From positions 1-34,219 of the forward strand of contig JAJRYZ010000071.1 of NCBI GenBank assembly GCA_024275515.1: a stretch of DNA of 34,219 bases. Direction: 5' to 3'. This document shows, piece by piece, positions 7,399 to 14,908 of the stretch. Made by a program: the position numbers and the translations under genes. Positions within the stretch are counted from its first letter, which is position 1. Every line of letters begins with the position of its first letter. This DNA is from Spirochaetota bacterium (GTDB lineage Bacteria > Spirochaetota > Spirochaetia > ARS1246). The notes beneath the pieces are model-generated. The model searched no databases and was not told the origin of the DNA. It saw only the letters and a program-made list of their open reading frames with translations.

Positions 7399-8517
7399 CT
7401 ATTCGGCCGTCCGGCCGAGGAAGTCGAGATACCTTCGCGCGATCGGATCGGCGGGATCGATTTCGGCGGCTGAGGCGAAGAACCGCACCGCCTCTTCGCG
7501 ACGTCCCTGTTTTAGCTCGAGGATTCCCAAATTCGAGATGATCTTGACGTTTTCCGGCTCGTGCGACAGCGCCGCGTGCAGCGTTGCGCGGCATTCATCG
7601 TACTTGCCGAGTTCCATTCGACAAATCGCCAGCTCGTTAAGCGTGTCGGTCTCCTCGGAACCGAGCTCGACGGCTCTTATGAACGCTTTTTCGCCCTCGG
7701 CGTACTCTTCCAGTCTGCGATGCGCCCAACCGAGCAGAAACCAAGCGTTCCAGACGTTCGGGTGAACGGCGATGAACGTGCGTAGCTTCTCCATCGCTTC
7801 GCGTTCGCGGCCGAGGAGAATGAAATCGTAGGCCTCGTTGAAAAGGACGTCGCTTTCGTCTCGCCTTTCCAACTCCCCAAGAACGGCGGAGACAAGGTCA
7901 CGCTGCCGTTCATCGGCGCCGAGCGAGAGGTAGCGCTCGAGATGTTCGCGAGCGCGTGCGTAATTCTTTACCTTGAGAAAATAGTGCCCGGCGTTGAATC
8001 GCACCTGCGAGTCGTCGGGAAAGAGCCGCGCCAGCTCGTTGTAGAGGCGGAAGGCCTCTCGGCGGTAGGCGTCGGCTAAATCGTTCTTTCCGGCCTGTTC
8101 GTACACGTCGGCATGCTCTTCATAGACGAGCGCGAGGTTGATTCCGGAGCTCGGATCGTCGGGTCGGAGTACGCGGACCGCGGCGAAAACTTCCTCCGCA
8201 GCGCCGAAATTCCGTTCCTCGACCTGAGTCATGCCGTTGGCAAAGAGCTCGTCGACGATACTGGGCCTGACGGCCAAAACGAACTCACGGTAGTAGCCGG
8301 CGTTTGCGTTGCCCGGGTCGTGCACCAGTACTTTGAGCATCGCCGCGATGATCATTTCCCAGGAAAGGTTCCGCATCGTCCATGATTCGTTCCCGTCGAC
8401 GATTTCAACAGGGATCAGCACGTCGGGGTCGATCGAGAAATCGCCGATCTCGCGGGCCGCGTCTTCCGGAAGCGAAATGAACATGATATTTTCAAGCGGG
8501 GCGGGAGTCGACGGCAC
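7399..8517 (-). CDS. Tetratricopeptide repeat protein
   Basis: About 372 aa from GTG at 8517, five bases after the stop of the PilZ gene; an ATG at 8484 is an alternative but has no ribosome site. From about residue 130 the protein is a string of TPR helices, e.g. EEVFAAVRVLRPDDPSSGIN, NAWFLLGWAHRRLEEYAEGE, TLNELAICRMELGKYDE and ISNLGILELKQGRREEAVRF. The N-terminal 95 residues (FISLPEDAAREIGDFSIDP...) are not repeats and may be a distinct beta domain. No signal peptide is visible, so it is cytoplasmic. A similar TPR protein accompanies PilZ genes in treponemes, from memory. Its partner is unknown; a link to the adjacent c-di-GMP receptor is an inference from operon position. Confidence 0.85.
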   Translation of the reverse strand: MPSTPAPLENIMFISLPEDAAREIGDFSIDPDVLIPVEIVDGNESWTMRNLSWEMIIAAMLKVLVHDPGNANAGYYREFVLAVRPSIVDELFANGMTQVEERNFGAAEEVFAAVRVLRPDDPSSGINLALVYEEHADVYEQAGKNDLADAYRREAFRLYNELARLFPDDSQVRFNAGHYFLKVKNYARAREHLERYLSLGADERQRDLVSAVLGELERRDESDVLFNEAYDFILLGREREAMEKLRTFIAVHPNVWNAWFLLGWAHRRLEEYAEGEKAFIRAVELGSEETDTLNELAICRMELGKYDECRATLHAALSHEPENVKIISNLGILELKQGRREEAVRFFASAAEIDPADPIARRYLDFLGRTAE

Positions 8518-8521
8518 GGGC

Positions 8522-9334
8522 TTATCCGGTCGGCTTGCGAAGCGTGACAAGATATTCGTTGAGTCGCATCTTGTACTCCATCGGCACCTCATTCTCGTCG
8601 AACCGTATGCCGGCGACACCGATTTCCGTTTGATCCTGAATTTCGTCGAAGCGGACGATCTTCCCCGAGAGCGTGTGCGTCTCCTTGCCGTCGTCGAACG
8701 CGATCTTTAGTCTGATCGGTTTGTTCATCAAGTCCTGCGACGATCCGGACACTATCACTTTGGCGCCCGAAAACGACAGATCCCTGAGTATTCCCTTGCG
8801 CGGCGTCTCGTCTACGAGCAGGATCGCTTCTCGAGAGGAGAGGTTCATTTTTCTGATCGATTGGGGATTAATGTCGATTCGTTCTTCCTTGCGCTTCTTC
8901 GAATTGATGTTCGCCTCCAGCAGCTGACCGAGGATCGCGATCAGGTCGTCCGATGGGCGTTGCGTGTATTTGAGAATGATGAAATTCAGATCGGGCTTAT
9001 CGCGGCTGTACGGGCTAAAACCCATGATACGTGCGGCGACGAAAAACGAAAGCGGGTCGCTTTTCTCGGTTCCTTGAAAGCAGAACCGCAGAGAAACGAG
9101 ATTGTTCGCTTTCCTGATCCTCTGAAAAAGATCTTTGGTAATGTTGGCGAGAACTTTTGCGCCCGCCATCGAGCTCGAGTAGATGACGCACGGAAGCTGG
9201 TAGCCGAGAAATCGAATAAAGGTTTGTTTCGTCTGAAGCCCTATCGCGCGGGTGACCTGTTTATTGAAGGTCACGTCGATATTCATATAGAGCTCATAGT
9301 AGCGTGACAGTTGCTGACTAGTTACCAGTGCCAT
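8522..9334 (-). CDS. plzA: PlzA-like c-di-GMP receptor (PilZN-PilZ)
   Basis: 270 aa with two parts. The N-terminal domain (about 20-140) contains LGYQLPCVIYSSSMAGAKVL and SFFVAARIMGFSPYS, resembling the PilZ-like N domain of Borrelia PlzA. The C-terminal PilZ domain (about 150-260) has both c-di-GMP motifs: RKEER (RxxxR) and DLSFSG ([DN]xSxxG). PlzA-type proteins sense c-di-GMP and affect motility and gene expression in spirochaetes. The gene starts six bases after zapA stops and is followed by the TPR gene, so the three form one unit. All ligand residues are intact, in contrast to the other PilZ protein in this window. Confidence 0.88.
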   Translation of the reverse strand: MALVTSQQLSRYYELYMNIDVTFNKQVTRAIGLQTKQTFIRFLGYQLPCVIYSSSMAGAKVLANITKDLFQRIRKANNLVSLRFCFQGTEKSDPLSFFVAARIMGFSPYSRDKPDLNFIILKYTQRPSDDLIAILGQLLEANINSKKRKEERIDINPQSIRKMNLSSREAILLVDETPRKGILRDLSFSGAKVIVSGSSQDLMNKPIRLKIAFDDGKETHTLSGKIVRFDEIQDQTEIGVAGIRFDENEVPMEYKMRLNEYLVTLRKPTG

Positions 9335-9339
9335 GGTCT

Positions 9340-9639
9340 CTACTGCGAATCGTCGTCGAGAACCGAATCGATCCGCTCGATAAGCCTCTCGGTGATCTCG
9401 CCGATCCGGCGGTATTGTTCCGTCGATTCGGACGCCGTACGGGCATGGAACAGCTCGTCGGCGGTCAGCAGTGAGACGAGAATGGCCGTTTTCAGGCTGT
9501 CCTGCGACCCGGCGGACCGCTCGATCTGCCGCGCCTTTTCTTCAATGAACTCCAGGAGAGACTCCACGTACGCCGGCTCCTGATCGGTCTGGATCGAGAA
9601 GCTTGCGCCGAGCAGTCGTATGTGGATGCTCTCACTCAT
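9340..9639 (-). CDS. zapA: ZapA, cell division protein
   Basis: 99 aa. The N-terminal strand pair ESIHIRLLGASFSIQTDQEP and the following YVESLLEFIEEKARQIE match the ZapA globular head, and the second half is the expected helix leading into a coiled coil (LVSLLTADELFHARTA, TERLIERIDSVLDD). ZapA crosslinks FtsZ protofilaments at midcell. The preceding gene encodes a coiled-coil protein, consistent with a division pair. The length is normal for the family. Confidence 0.88.
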   Translation of the reverse strand: MSESIHIRLLGASFSIQTDQEPAYVESLLEFIEEKARQIERSAGSQDSLKTAILVSLLTADELFHARTASESTEQYRRIGEITERLIERIDSVLDDDSQ

Positions 9640-9658
9640 CCGTTCGTCTGGCGACCGG

Positions 9659-10069
9659 TCAAAAGATGTCGAGCTCGCCTTCGCCGGTCTTGGGTTCTGC
9701 GGCGCCGGCCTCTTCGGAATCGCGTTCCTCCGATCGGTCGCCGTCGTCTTGCGCAGTTTCGGCCTCCGCGGCCGGATTCTCGACTACGCCAGGTTGCGTA
9801 GCGGTTGCGGTGGAACGCGGCGGCTCGTCGGCGCCGGTCACGGTGTCTTCAAGCGCGTCGAGTTGTTTGAGCGCGCGGAGGATCCCGTCCTCGATCGCGC
9901 TCTGGTCCCGCTTGAAATCGTCGACGAGTCGTTCCAGTTCGCCGATCCGACGCTCGTATCCGTCGAGCTTCGTCTTGAGCTCGGCGTTTTCCGTGCGAAG
10001 CTCCCCGATAAGCGCGATTGCGGAGTGTACTCTCTGCTCCAGTTGCTCGATGTGCCGTAACTCGATCAT
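9659..10069 (-). CDS. Coiled-coil protein, possible ZapB-like division factor
   Basis: 136 aa from MIELRHIEQLEQRV; the frame is open 24 codons further but that stretch overlaps rplT. Residues 1-75 form a continuous coiled coil (LRTENAELKTKLDGYERRI, then ELERLVDDFKRDQSAIEDGI). The tail is low-complexity Ala/Glu/Asp/Thr, highly acidic, ending GEGELDIF, which could be a peptide docking motif. It lies between rplT and zapA, 19 bases from zapA. Small coiled-coil partners (ZapB) are known for ZapA in other bacteria, but there is no sequence proof. No good ribosome site precedes this start, suggesting translational coupling to rplT. Confidence 0.75.
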   Translation of the reverse strand: MIELRHIEQLEQRVHSAIALIGELRTENAELKTKLDGYERRIGELERLVDDFKRDQSAIEDGILRALKQLDALEDTVTGADEPPRSTATATQPGVVENPAAEAETAQDDGDRSEERDSEEAGAAEPKTGEGELDIF

Positions 10070-10079
10070 GATACGCGCG

Positions 10080-10439
10080 TCACGTTCGACCGGCCGACCG
10101 GGCGGTTTGCACGAGAACCTTGAAGGCCTCGGCGTCTTCAACGGCCATATTCGAAAGGGCCTTTCGGTTGATCCTGACGTCGGCCTTGTTCAAGCCGTCG
10201 ATGAATCGTGAATAGCTCATGTTTTCCGCGCGACAAGCGGCTGAGATTCGGGTTATCCAGAGGCGACGAAAGTCGCGTTTCTTCCTTCGACGGTCGCGAT
10301 ACGCGTAGGCGCCGGCCTTCGCTATCGCATCCTTGGCCGTCCGTACAAGCTTACTTCGGCGGCCGCGGTATCCCTTGGCGGCGTCTAGTACCTTTTTTCT
10401 TCTCCGCTTACGCCGGACACCGTCTACTGCTCGTGGCAT
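10080..10439 (-). CDS. rplT: 50S ribosomal protein L20
   Basis: 119 aa, standard length. MPRAVDGVRRKRRRKKVLDA, then AYAYRDRRRKKRDFRRLWI and RISAACRAENMSYSRFI are diagnostic of L20, a 23S rRNA-binding assembly protein. It is third in the conserved infC-rpmI-rplT operon, about 30 bases after rpmI. In other bacteria L20 or free leader structures autoregulate this operon; no such structure was clear here. Confidence 0.98.
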   Translation of the reverse strand: MPRAVDGVRRKRRRKKVLDAAKGYRGRRSKLVRTAKDAIAKAGAYAYRDRRRKKRDFRRLWITRISAACRAENMSYSRFIDGLNKADVRINRKALSNMAVEDAEAFKVLVQTARSAGRT

Positions 10440-10469
10440 GATCTGTTCTCCTGAATTGTGCTTTAATGC

Positions 10470-10667
10470 TTACCGATACGGAAGCAGCGTCTTGATCTTT
10501 CCGTGTTCCGCTTTGCTGAGCATGCCGGGCCTTTTCAGCTCGCGCTTCCGGCGCTTGCTTTTTTTCGACAGCTTCTTGCGCATGCCCATCTTTTTGTATT
10601 TGATCTTGCCGTTGGCGGTTACGGAGAATCGCTTTGAAGCCGCCCGTTTCGTTTTCATTTTCGGCAT
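10470..10667 (-). CDS. rpmI: 50S ribosomal protein L35
   Basis: 65 aa, very basic. PKMKTKRAASKRFSVTANG at the start and RPGMLSKAEHGKIKTLLPY at the end match L35. It sits between infC and rplT in the conserved operon, with a ribosome site AGGAGC upstream. The 71-base gap from infC carries a direct repeat TCGCGACGA on the transcribed strand, of unknown meaning. Confidence 0.98.
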   Translation of the reverse strand: MPKMKTKRAASKRFSVTANGKIKYKKMGMRKKLSKKSKRRKRELKRPGMLSKAEHGKIKTLLPYR

Positions 10668-10738
10668 CGTGGTGCTCCTGTGGTTTTGGTTCGTCGCGAA
10701 TCGATGGGTACAGGGCCCGCTCGTCGTCGCGAGGACGG

Positions 10739-11263
10739 CTACTTTCTCACCTTGGGGGCGAGAATCATCGACATGAACCGCCCCTCCATCTGTGGCCGCC
10801 TATCAACCGAAAACGAGCCTTCTTCGAGGTTATCCATCACTCGTTCGAGTACGTCTCTTCCGAGCTCGGTGTGGGCCAACTCGCGCCCGCGGAATCGTAT
10901 GGTGACCTTTACCTTGTTCCCCTCGTCGAGAAACTCCTGCACGTGTTTCGATTTGAATGCCAAATCGTGCTTCTCGATTTTCGGCTGCATCCGAATTTCT
11001 TTGAGCTTAAGGAGTTTCTGCTTTTTCCTCGATTCCTTGTCCTTTTTCTCCAGTTCGAACTTGTACTTCCCGTAGTCGAGTACCTTACAGACCGGCGGCT
11101 TTGCGCTGGGCGCTATTTCCACAAGATCTCCGCCGGCGTCGGCAGCGATTTCCAGTGCCTCGCGGGTCGGAATGATCCCCAACTGTTTTCCATTTCCATC
11201 AATGAGCCTCACCTCGCGTACCCGAATCTGGTCATTGATGCGCAGATCTTTTGAAGCCAACAT
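10739..11263 (-). CDS. infC: Translation initiation factor IF-3
   Basis: 174 aa. The N-domain starts [20 protein letters not shown] and includes [19 protein letters not shown]; the C-domain includes [16 protein letters not shown] and [21 protein letters not shown]-3 binds the 30S subunit and proofreads initiator tRNA pairing. The first possible start is ATG at 11263, but the AAGGAGG site ends only one base before it. The next codon, TTG, is better spaced. infC genes often use unusual start codons for autoregulation, so the start deserves checking. It is the first gene of the infC-rpmI-rplT operon. Confidence 0.97.
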   Translation of the reverse strand: MLASKDLRINDQIRVREVRLIDGNGKQLGIIPTREALEIAADAGGDLVEIAPSAKPPVCKVLDYGKYKFELEKKDKESRKKQKLLKLKEIRMQPKIEKHDLAFKSKHVQEFLDEGNKVKVTIRFRGRELAHTELGRDVLERVMDNLEEGSFSVDRRPQMEGRFMSMILAPKVRK

Positions 11264-11314
11264 GCCTCCTTACTTCGCTGCAGCGGCGAACGATCACCCT
11301 GCAATCGTGCGTAG

Positions 11315-11343
11315 ACAATAACACCGCGCGTCGAATTAGTAAA
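11315..11343 (-). promoter_or_regulatory. Possible sigma-70 promoter for infC operon
   Basis: On the minus strand TTTACT (11343-11338), a 17-base spacer and TATTGT (11320-11315) resemble -35 and -10 boxes, each with four of six consensus bases. The predicted start is about 45 bases before infC. It also lies between divergent genes, where a promoter is expected. Confidence 0.4.
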
Positions 11344-11471
11344 GACCGGCTCCGGCGTGGATTATGTCGATTCTCCGACCAAACGTAGCGTCGAACCGCC
11401 GGCGTCGGCGCCGATCGGTCCGTTCCCGCCGTTGCGCTTGGCCGCCCGCCGGTGCTATGCTCGGAGTCGGC

Positions 11472-12128
11472 ATGTCGTTGTATCTTCTTACCGCGGTACC
11501 GCTCTCCTACATCCTCATGGTTGTAACGTCGGGCTCCGACCGGGCCGGGGAGAAGTTTGCGACGATCGTCAAACCGCTGTTGCGGGGGGTAGCGACCTGG
11601 AGCGTCGGGTACGTGCTGTACCTGTTTCTCGCCCCGCTGGCGCCACTTGAGTTTACGGGGCGACGAATATACGCGCACTACGCCTTTCGCGATTTCGTCT
11701 ACTGGACCGTCGTCGCGATGATCGGTTTTCTTGTCCTTCGCCTCTTTCGTCGTCGTCGCGACGAAGATCAGGAGTGGGGACTCGCCTCATGCGGTTCGTA
11801 CATGCTCGGGGTGCTTCTGCTCGAGCCCGTCGTCGATATGATCGAGTTTCACCGCACACTCAACGTCTACCAGTTGTTTCTCCTGCCCACGTTGCGCGTC
11901 GCCATGGTTTACGTGTTCGCATCGCTCACGGGAGCGGCAAAGGAACGCGCGCCGGTGGTGCGCCTTTTCTCGTACCTATCGGTGACGGCGATATCGTTTC
12001 TTCCCGGCTTCGTTCCTCTTCTGTTCCGGTTGAGTTATCCGATTCTCTCATACCTCGTCTGTTTCGTTTTTTTGACGGGCGTCGTGACGATCTATCTCTA
12101 TGCGCTTCGTTCCGGTGCATCGAGTTAG
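11472..12128 (+). CDS. Polytopic inner-membrane protein of unknown function
   Basis: 218 aa from MSLYLLTAVPLSYILMVVTS, chosen because GGAG lies five bases upstream; the upstream Arg-rich extension is unlikely to be real. About six hydrophobic segments are visible: residues 3-18, a segment around VATWSVGYVLYLFLAPLAPL, FVYWTVVAMIGFLVLRLF, SCGSYMLGVLLLEPVVDMI, LFLLPTLRVAMVYVFASLTG and the C-terminal ILSYLVCFVFLTGVVTIYLY. I do not recognise the family. It overlaps the next gene (a lipoprotein), suggesting a joint envelope function. It is divergent from infC. Confidence 0.75.
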   Translation: MSLYLLTAVPLSYILMVVTSGSDRAGEKFATIVKPLLRGVATWSVGYVLYLFLAPLAPLEFTGRRIYAHYAFRDFVYWTVVAMIGFLVLRLFRRRRDEDQEWGLASCGSYMLGVLLLEPVVDMIEFHRTLNVYQLFLLPTLRVAMVYVFASLTGAAKERAPVVRLFSYLSVTAISFLPGFVPLLFRLSYPILSYLVCFVFLTGVVTIYLYALRSGASS

Positions 12129-13083
12129 AGACGTGGTCGGATCCGTGCTCCGACGTACGGTCGGAGTCGCGTGGACGGCGCTGATCGTTGTTTCCTGTTC
12201 GACCGGAGATTCTCTTCTGTTTCTTACCGACACCCTTTTCGAGTCGGCGTTTCTCGACGAAGGAGCGAACGGGCAACTCGTGAGCACAACGACCTCGCTC
12301 GGGATCGAGCTCGATCGGCTGACCGTCGATCGGAACGTTTCGTCGGAGACGTTTATCGATACGCTCGCCGAGACTAAGGCGAAGTTTGTCGTTGTCACCC
12401 CGTTTCTCGCCGATCTTGCCGCGTCGGCGGCGCCGGTGTACCGCGATCGGAGGTTTATCGTTCTGTACGGCGCGGAGCTTTCTCCTCAGGAGAACATCCA
12501 GAGGCTGGCGCCCGATCGTTCCACAGCTTTCCACGCGGCGGGGGCTTTTTCCGCTCGTCTTCTTCGGTACTTTTCCGAACAAGGCGTGGACCCCGTCCGG
12601 ATCCTCGTTCTCGCCTACGTTGCCGATCCGCGAAGGGCGCGCGAACTTGACACTTTTTTGGCGGGGTACGAGAAGACCGCCGACCTCGGGCTTTCGACGC
12701 CGGAAGTACGACGGTTTTCGACGCTTCAGGAGGGCCGATCCGTCGCGCGCACCATGGCGAGTTCGTGGAGCGACTACGAGCTTGTTCTCGTCGCGCTGTC
12801 CACGATGAACGCCGACGTTCTTTCGTCGCTGTCGAAGAGCGACGGGACGTACGTGATTACGGAAGGATTCGGCCGAGATCTACCCGCGGAGGAACGGATC
12901 GTTGCCGTCATTGTTGAAGACTGGATCGGCGCGATTGCGGAGGCGATCGAGTCACGGAATCCGCGTGTTGTCATTCCATCGCGTCTCGTTCCGGGCCCTG
13001 GTTGGTCGCGGCTCCGGGCGCCGGCCGGTCTTTTCGACGCCACGGACCTGCGAGGTCCGACGGGAGACTCGTCGAGCAAATGA
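12100..13083 (+). CDS. Predicted lipoprotein with periplasmic-binding-protein-like fold
   Basis: 327 aa from ATG at 12100, overlapping the membrane-protein gene by 29 bases; a GTG at 12133 would avoid the overlap and give a more normal signal peptide. The lipobox VVSC ends at Cys33 after the hydrophobic stretch VAWTALIV, so the mature protein is probably lipid-anchored. Alternating strands and helices (KFVVVTPFLADLAAS, RFIVLYGAELS, DPVRILVLAYVADPRRAREL, YELVLVALSTMNADVL) resemble type I periplasmic binding proteins such as the BMP family, but no diagnostic motif confirms this. The ligand is unknown. The two-gene unit with the membrane protein suggests an envelope-linked sensor or uptake role. 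Confidence 0.75.
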   Translation: MRFVPVHRVRDVVGSVLRRTVGVAWTALIVVSCSTGDSLLFLTDTLFESAFLDEGANGQLVSTTTSLGIELDRLTVDRNVSSETFIDTLAETKAKFVVVTPFLADLAASAAPVYRDRRFIVLYGAELSPQENIQRLAPDRSTAFHAAGAFSARLLRYFSEQGVDPVRILVLAYVADPRRARELDTFLAGYEKTADLGLSTPEVRRFSTLQEGRSVARTMASSWSDYELVLVALSTMNADVLSSLSKSDGTYVITEGFGRDLPAEERIVAVIVEDWIGAIAEAIESRNPRVVIPSRLVPGPGWSRLRAPAGLFDATDLRGPTGDSSSK

Positions 13084-13355
13084 AGCTTTAAAAAAAAATA
13101 CCGTTCTTTACGTTCTCACGGAGTTGAAAATAGGATACCATCAATTCGGAAGCGATGCGCGTCGCACGCGCTCCGTGCGGCGACGAAACGCCGGCTCCGA
13201 CGCTTCGGCGTTGCAACGGGAGTTCGAAATACGGCCACACGGTGCATCGGCCGCGTCGATGTTTTCCGCGATCCTGACGGCTCCGCCGACGGATCGTGGC
13301 GACAACGGCGGGCTTTCGGCGACTTCGCGAGTCGCCTCGCGAAGAGGAAAAGGGT
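13084..13355 (+). other. Intergenic region upstream of flaA, no gene seen
   Basis: About 270 bases between the lipoprotein stop and the flaA promoter. It begins with an A-rich stretch (nine A at 13092-13100) and then becomes GC-rich with several short dyads. Open frames crossing it have no ribosome site or recognisable sequence. A small RNA cannot be excluded. I see no intrinsic terminator with a U tract for the upstream gene. Confidence 0.5.
13318..13344 (+). promoter_or_regulatory. Overlapping inverted repeats next to flaA promoter
   Basis: Two perfect dyads share bases: GGCGACT-TCGCG-AGTCGCC (13318-13336) and CTTCGCGAG-TCGC-CTCGCGAAG (13323-13344). They cannot form at once. The second ends 11 bases before the -35 box. 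No U tract follows, so an operator is as likely as a terminator. Confidence 0.5.
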
Positions 13356-13384
13356 TTGACAAAGGAATACGATGGAAATATAAT
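13356..13384 (+). promoter_or_regulatory. Consensus sigma-70 promoter of flaA
   Basis: TTGACA (13356-13361), a 17-base spacer and TATAAT (13379-13384): twelve of twelve consensus bases with ideal spacing. The predicted transcription start near 13391 leaves a leader of about 43 bases before flaA. Spirochaete flaA genes are known to use sigma-70 whereas flaB genes use sigma-28, which agrees. Confidence 0.9.
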
Positions 13385-13433
13385 TGCCTACAGTCAGGAT
13401 GAGCGTAACTTAGTAATCTACAAGGAGTTAAGA

Positions 13434-14174
13434 ATGAAACGAGGCGTTCCGCTCCTCATCTGCCTAGCATTCCTGCTCATGTCCGTGCACGCAGCGTTTT
13501 CGGACGAGGTTGTGCAGACCCTCGAATCGCGAATCATCGCGTCATTCGACAATCCGGACGAGCAACAGTGGATTGTGCAGGGGAGTAAATTCATCGCCGA
13601 GGGCTATCCATTGATGACTTATGCGCCGGCCTGGCCTGAAGCGGTCTACGGACGAAACTCGGAAGGCCTCGACCTGCGTGTTCTCGGGGCCAAAGCCGCT
13701 TTCGTCAAACAAGGCTACAACTATTTGGAGTTTATTCCGGTTGCCGAGAATCAGAACGGCGAACTCGAGCCGGCGCCGATCGAGCTTCCCGGACGCGTTA
13801 AGGAGCTCGACCTGTGGGTCTGGGGGTCCAACTACGACTACTACCTTGAGGTCCACCTTCGTGACTACACGGGGCGAGTTCACGTTCTTCAACTGGGGGG
13901 TATCAAATTCGTCGGGTGGAAGAATCTGAGAACCCCGATCCCCACCTACATCCCGCAAGCGGGCGGATACGTCACCGAGGGAGGATTCATCAAGACGCTG
14001 GAGTTGATCAAGGTCGTGCTGTGGACGAAGCCGGCCGAGAACGTCTCCGGGTTCAACGTGTATCTGGACAATATCAAGATACTCACCGACACATTCGTGA
14101 CACGCTTCGACGGCGACGATTTGGCCAATCCGCAGAAAGTGCAGGAAATCTGGTCGAATGCGGAGGGAAGGTAG
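13434..14174 (+). CDS. flaA: FlaA-family flagellar filament sheath protein (first)
   Basis: 246 aa. The start at MKRGVPLL is fixed by AAGGAG six bases upstream. A signal peptide (MKRGVPLLICLAFLLMSVHA) directs Sec export, unlike FlaB. The mature protein has the FlaA pattern: SRIIASFDNPDEQQWIVQGS, VKELDLWVWGSNYDYYLEV, LQLGGIKFVGWKNLRTPIP and VYLDNIKILTDTFVTRFDGD. FlaA coats or stabilises the FlaB core of the periplasmic filament. The Trp/Tyr-rich beta-sandwich with LGGIKFVGWKNL is shared with its downstream neighbour. It is first in a tandem flaA pair driven by a very strong promoter. Confidence 0.93.
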   Translation: MKRGVPLLICLAFLLMSVHAAFSDEVVQTLESRIIASFDNPDEQQWIVQGSKFIAEGYPLMTYAPAWPEAVYGRNSEGLDLRVLGAKAAFVKQGYNYLEFIPVAENQNGELEPAPIELPGRVKELDLWVWGSNYDYYLEVHLRDYTGRVHVLQLGGIKFVGWKNLRTPIPTYIPQAGGYVTEGGFIKTLELIKVVLWTKPAENVSGFNVYLDNIKILTDTFVTRFDGDDLANPQKVQEIWSNAEGR

Positions 14175-14178
14175 ACGG

Positions 14179-14895
14179 ATGAACAGGAAAACCACGATTA
14201 CGACGTTGCTGCTGCTGATCGTCGCGGTCTCGCTCTCCTACGGGCAACTCACCGGAATCGGCGAGCCGAACGCTGAAGAGATAGGCGTCGACACGGCCCA
14301 GCAGAATCTTCGCGAGATTTCGGTCACCAAGTTCGAAGACGCCGGTTTCTGGTACAGCACCATGCCGCGGGACCAGGGCGTGACGACGCTCAGAAGGCTC
14401 CCGGGCGGGCCGCTTGACAAGGAGCCGTTGGTCGGGGAGCAGGAAGTCGGCATCACGGAGGTCGACCAATACGTTCTCGGCATGAAGGTCCAGTACTACA
14501 AACGCGGACTCAATACTTTCTCGCTCTACCCGGTGCGGCCGTTGCCGGTAGAGGGAATCACCAAGACGCTGTCGGTCTGGGTTGTCGGACGGAACATGAA
14601 ACACGTCCTGAAGCTCGTGATCGAGGACTTTTTCGGAAACCGCGCCGAGCTCACGATGGGAACACTGAATTTCTCGGGGTGGAGAAAGCTGACCGTGGCG
14701 GTGCCTCCTTCGGTCAAACAGCGCGATTTTCACTATAACGATCGGATGGGAATCAAGGTAATCGGGTTTATCATCGAAACCGATCCGCTCGAGGCGTTTG
14801 GAACCTATTATATCTATTTCGACGACATGCGCGCATGGACCGATCTCTTCGCACAGGAAAGTCGGGATCCCGACGACATGGCCGACGTGTGGTGA
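14179..14895 (+). CDS. flaA: FlaA-family flagellar filament sheath protein (second)
   Basis: 238 aa from MNRKTTITT; the GGAGGGAAGG ribosome site lies inside the end of the previous gene, four bases upstream of which the stop falls, so translation is coupled. A signal peptide ends at about SYG-Q. Shared FlaA features are EISVTKFEDAGFWYSTMPRD, LSVWVVGRNMKHVLKLVIED, MGTLNFSGWRKLTVAVPPS and YYIYFDDMRAWTDLF. It is a divergent paralogue of the first gene; treponemes carry a similar tandem pair. An acidic tail (ESRDPDDMADVW) ends the protein. A terminator-like hairpin starts 25 bases after the stop. Confidence 0.9.
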   Translation: MNRKTTITTLLLLIVAVSLSYGQLTGIGEPNAEEIGVDTAQQNLREISVTKFEDAGFWYSTMPRDQGVTTLRRLPGGPLDKEPLVGEQEVGITEVDQYVLGMKVQYYKRGLNTFSLYPVRPLPVEGITKTLSVWVVGRNMKHVLKLVIEDFFGNRAELTMGTLNFSGWRKLTVAVPPSVKQRDFHYNDRMGIKVIGFIIETDPLEAFGTYYIYFDDMRAWTDLFAQESRDPDDMADVW

Positions 14896-14908
14896 GCCTC
14901 GGTTCCGG

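Noticed and set aside
13296-13433. N-terminal extension of the first flaA frame
   Set aside because: It spans the promoter, and the signal peptide begins at 13434 after a good ribosome site.
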